Shown here: one piece after another, positions 47,260 to 64,000 of the stretch
Position numbering within the stretch: the stretch's first letter is position 1
Layout of the letters: each line of letters begins with the position of its first letter
NCBI GenBank assembly: GCA_963693365.1
Contig: CAVNZM010000002.1
Location: forward strand, 7,874,001-7,938,000
Length of the DNA stretch: 64,000 nucleotides
Reading direction: 5' to 3'
Origin: Amoebidium appalachense
Taxonomy: Eukaryota > Ichthyosporea
The notes under the pieces: model-generated
Databases searched by the model: none
Seen by the model: only the letters and a program-made list of their open reading frames with translations
Told to the model about the DNA's origin: nothing
Position numbers and translations under genes: made by a program

Positions 47260-47635
47260 TATCCGTTTTAAAATGACTATCCTGGATCACCTTACTGGAC
47301 AGTATGATATTGTGATACGGTGTCTTAACTTTCTTTCGGAGCTACCGATGCTAGCCTCTGCTTACCCATAATATGTAATAGGGGTGTCGTATACTACAAT
47401 GGCGAGCAAGTACGTATGTCACTAGCTGCATTTGATTGGCCGCGCTTAAAAACGCAGTAGGCCGTCGAGTGTGACTGGGCCCCCGACAGTGTCCATGCAA
47501 TAAAAAGTGTGTAAACCCCATACTCAACTAGGGGGATTTTATTCATCTTCGCCCCGGATGGATCTGGATAGATCTGTGGTTTGTGGATTTAGTGAGAGGC
47601 ATCAGGCTGCTTGTCTCAGTATTCAATTAGCAGTG

Positions 47636-47693
47636 ACACACACAGGCACACAGGCCCCAAGCCACACAGGCACACGCACACAAGCACACACAC

Positions 47694-47757
<64 letters not shown>

Positions 47758-47790
47758 CGTGACACACACACACACACGCGCGTACGCGCG

Positions 47791-47822
<32 letters not shown>

Positions 47823-47845
47823 TGTACACACACGCACATGTACAC

Positions 47846-47886
<41 letters not shown>

Positions 47887-47901
47887 CACACACGCACATG
47901 C

Positions 47902-48000
<99 letters not shown>
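47636..48000 (+). repeat. (CA)n cluster with CATGTACACACACG interruptions
   Basis: CA blocks separated by CGTGACACA and by CATGTACACACACGCA, the latter occurring twice. The frames are Thr/His or Val/Cys artefacts. Beyond it, 48001-48450 is unique spacer with an A-run at 48274-48290. Confidence 0.93.
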
Positions 48001-48452
48001 CACGCACGCACACAAACACACGCATACAAACAAATGCCGCAAACCATTTCTGCTGTACTAGCCTACTGGCCCTTAGGACTAGAGGAGCTACGGCCGCGGT
48101 AGTCAACTATAGTCCGGCCGGTTGTTATGGGCGCGCCCATATGGCTTGACGTACTTGCACCTGCATACCATGGGCCAAGGGACAATCTAAAGACACTTGC
48201 AGCTATTATTAGAAAGGGGGCTGGATGGCCACAGCATTATCAAGCCTAGGATGCTCTTTGGACTCCACCACCAAAAAAAAAAAAAAAAAAATTATTGCAC
48301 GATTGCCCACCCGCAGCCACACCCGCATGCAGCACCTGCCAACATCTGCACATGGGCGGGGCTATCAAGTTCCGGCCTGTACATGTGTACGTCGCCGCGT
48401 CATCGTTTAACTCATGGTGTACATGTACAGATAGATTTTTCCTGTTTAGAAA

Positions 48453-56731
<8,279 letters not shown>

Positions 56732-57209
56732 CTAAATATAGAAAGAAACCACAATTAGAATGTTTCTGCATCCTCCCCCCCCCCCCCCCCCCCCCCCCCC
56801 TCCTCTCCCCCCATCCACCCCCCCCCCCCCTTTCCAACCCCCCCTCCCCCCCTCCCCCTCCCCCCCCAAGTTTTTCTTTCTGATATCCCAACTTAATCTC
56901 GAGAACCCTGCCTAGCCTCAGTAACCTGTCCCCCCACTGCCCACCAAACAACTACTCAACTAAGCATACTGACACTACTAGTGTCTACGACGACACTTCT
57001 TTAATTTTTCTGTTAAAGGCATGCCGTAAAAATTAAAGAAACGGAGATTGTACCATACATATAGGCAAAGACACTCATATACTCTTACGTCATTTTAATG
57101 TGTAATTGACGTCATATTGAGGTCATGCTACGAAAATGCAATATAGTTTAAACCCGCAGAAGCATGGAGAGACTGGCCAGGTTAGTCTTGGATAGGTACA
57201 GCACCGGTG

Positions 57210-57276
<67 letters not shown>

Positions 57277-57477
57277 TGTGTGTGCATGCGCGGGCGCGTG
57301 TGTCTCTCCCTCCCCCCTCTCTCTCTTTCTGTGTGTGTGTGTGTGCGTGTGTGTGTGTGTGTGTGCGTGTGTGTGTGGGAAGGGGGGAGGGAGGTTGCGG
57401 GCACATGCCATGTTGCGAATGCATGTTTGAGCATATATTTCTCAAAACCATCAGGATGAGATCTTACGTCTGTGGAC

Positions 57478-57483
57478 TTTTAT
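57478..57483 (-). terminator. Poly(A) signal AATAAA of the RGS gene
   Basis: AATAAA on the minus strand 21 nt after the proposed TGA stop (57506-57504), as expected for the end of the mRNA. Confidence 0.5.
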
Positions 57484-57503
57484 TCCTTTAGGGGGTTCCC
57501 GTA

Positions 57504-63223
<5,720 letters not shown>

Positions 63224-64000
63224 TTTTCAGCTCTCAGCGTTTTTGAAGATGCTATGTGCATAACGCCGCCATAGAGCCTCACTGTTCTAAGATTTGTTTG
63301 TGGCAAAACCGTTTTGCTCCTTTCAAGGCAGCAGCATAACGATTCCTGCTTACAGCCTTTCTTTTTATGTGTGGTGATATGTGAAGGGATTAGACCCGCA
63401 TATGAAGAATGGGTATTCCTCAGTTAACATCACTTGCTTCTTTGCTGCTATGCTTTCCCACTGATCATGAGAGTCAAGCCGAATGCCTGGGCATTCCTTA
63501 CATCCCTGTTATCGATGCAAAAACTTCTTCAAGATATAACAGATATACATATCCACACACGTCTATTTCATTCGTGTAAAATTGCGTTTGTTAGCTCATG
63601 TTATCAGGTGCACTGTGCTGGCACTCTAATAATAACGGGTGAAGCCGTCCACTCTCACTGATGACAACGGCCGAAAGTTCTTCTAGGGGGACTCATTCGC
63701 ACCAGATAGCGTTCTCTGATTGGTGAAAACTGCATCGCTCCAAAAAGTGTCGGACATCGTAGGTTGACCCCTCTAAATCCAGGGGGTTGCGATTGCGCTA
63801 CGGACATGATAGTTACAGTTTTGGATAGCTCTCGTCACAGGCATCACGGGGATATAAGTTTTTTGGCGATACCTTTATTATGAAGAAGTGATGACGTCAC
63901 AAGCCCCCTAAAAGCCCCCAAAAAGACGTCATTACTGCGTCACTGTTGCTATAAATAATAACGCATGGTTTCTAACTGCCATATATGGTAGTTCCGCGAA
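63224..64000. promoter_or_regulatory. Upstream region of the RGS gene with CCAAT and CRE-like sites
   Basis: No coding frame. It contains a CCAAT-type word at about 63719 (CTGATTGGTGA, i.e. TCACCAATCAG on the gene strand) and a TGACGTCA palindrome at 63891-63898 with further GACGTCA/GCGTCA words to 63945. TGACGTCA is the CREB/ATF site in animals. Whether it serves this gene or one to the right is unknown. Confidence 0.4.

Overview
This is eukaryotic nuclear DNA. The genes have spliceosomal GT-AG introns, an RbBP5/Swd1 orthologue spans 12 exons, and a Ty3/gypsy retroelement and several inverted-repeat elements are present. CCAAT-type boxes recur, and the window is packed with long G/C homopolymers and CA/GT microsatellites. 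I cannot name the organism. The RbBP5 protein mixes animal-like (MN-EL start) and plant-like (FPEVIE, EREDEFD) features, which would fit a unicellular relative of animals or another protist, but that is inference.

Layout. 1-12.9 kb: a decayed minus-strand Ty3/gypsy element (gag, protease, reverse transcriptase). Its pol is split by an ~8.2 kb insertion with 33-bp perfect terminal inverted repeats, which carries GATATC-rich DNA and a 184-bp satellite with a three-monomer higher-order pattern. 13-16 kb: microsatellites and spacer. 16.1-28.1 kb: a complete plus-strand RBBP5/SWD1 gene (COMPASS/MLL H3K4 methyltransferase scaffold), with all splice phases consistent and a 575-residue product. 29.3-34.5 kb: a diverged non-coding tandem duplication. 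34.6-46.2 kb: apparently intronless minus-strand genes, namely two members of a C2H2-finger family and, between them, a broken gene with repeated psi-K-x-E motifs and a GKH-type nuclease-associated domain. 46.7-47.3 kb: a Tc1-like MITE. 48.5-56.7 kb: an unrecognised multi-exon minus-strand gene reconstructed from splice sites and phases. 57.5-63.2 kb: a minus-strand gene encoding an N-terminal RGS domain.

Most open frames here are microsatellite translations (Thr-His, Cys-Val, poly-Pro, poly-Gly) and were left out. Exon calls rest on splice consensus, frame and family resemblance read by eye; no alignment or RNA evidence was available. Long homopolymers make single-base frameshifts possible assembly errors.

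The most interesting features are the ordering of complementary repeats inside introns (G/GT near the 5' end, C/CA near the 3' end), splice acceptors formed directly by a (CA)n tract, the fixed polarity of C-run/A-run compound tracts, the satellite-bearing TIR element, and the small intronless zinc-finger gene cluster.
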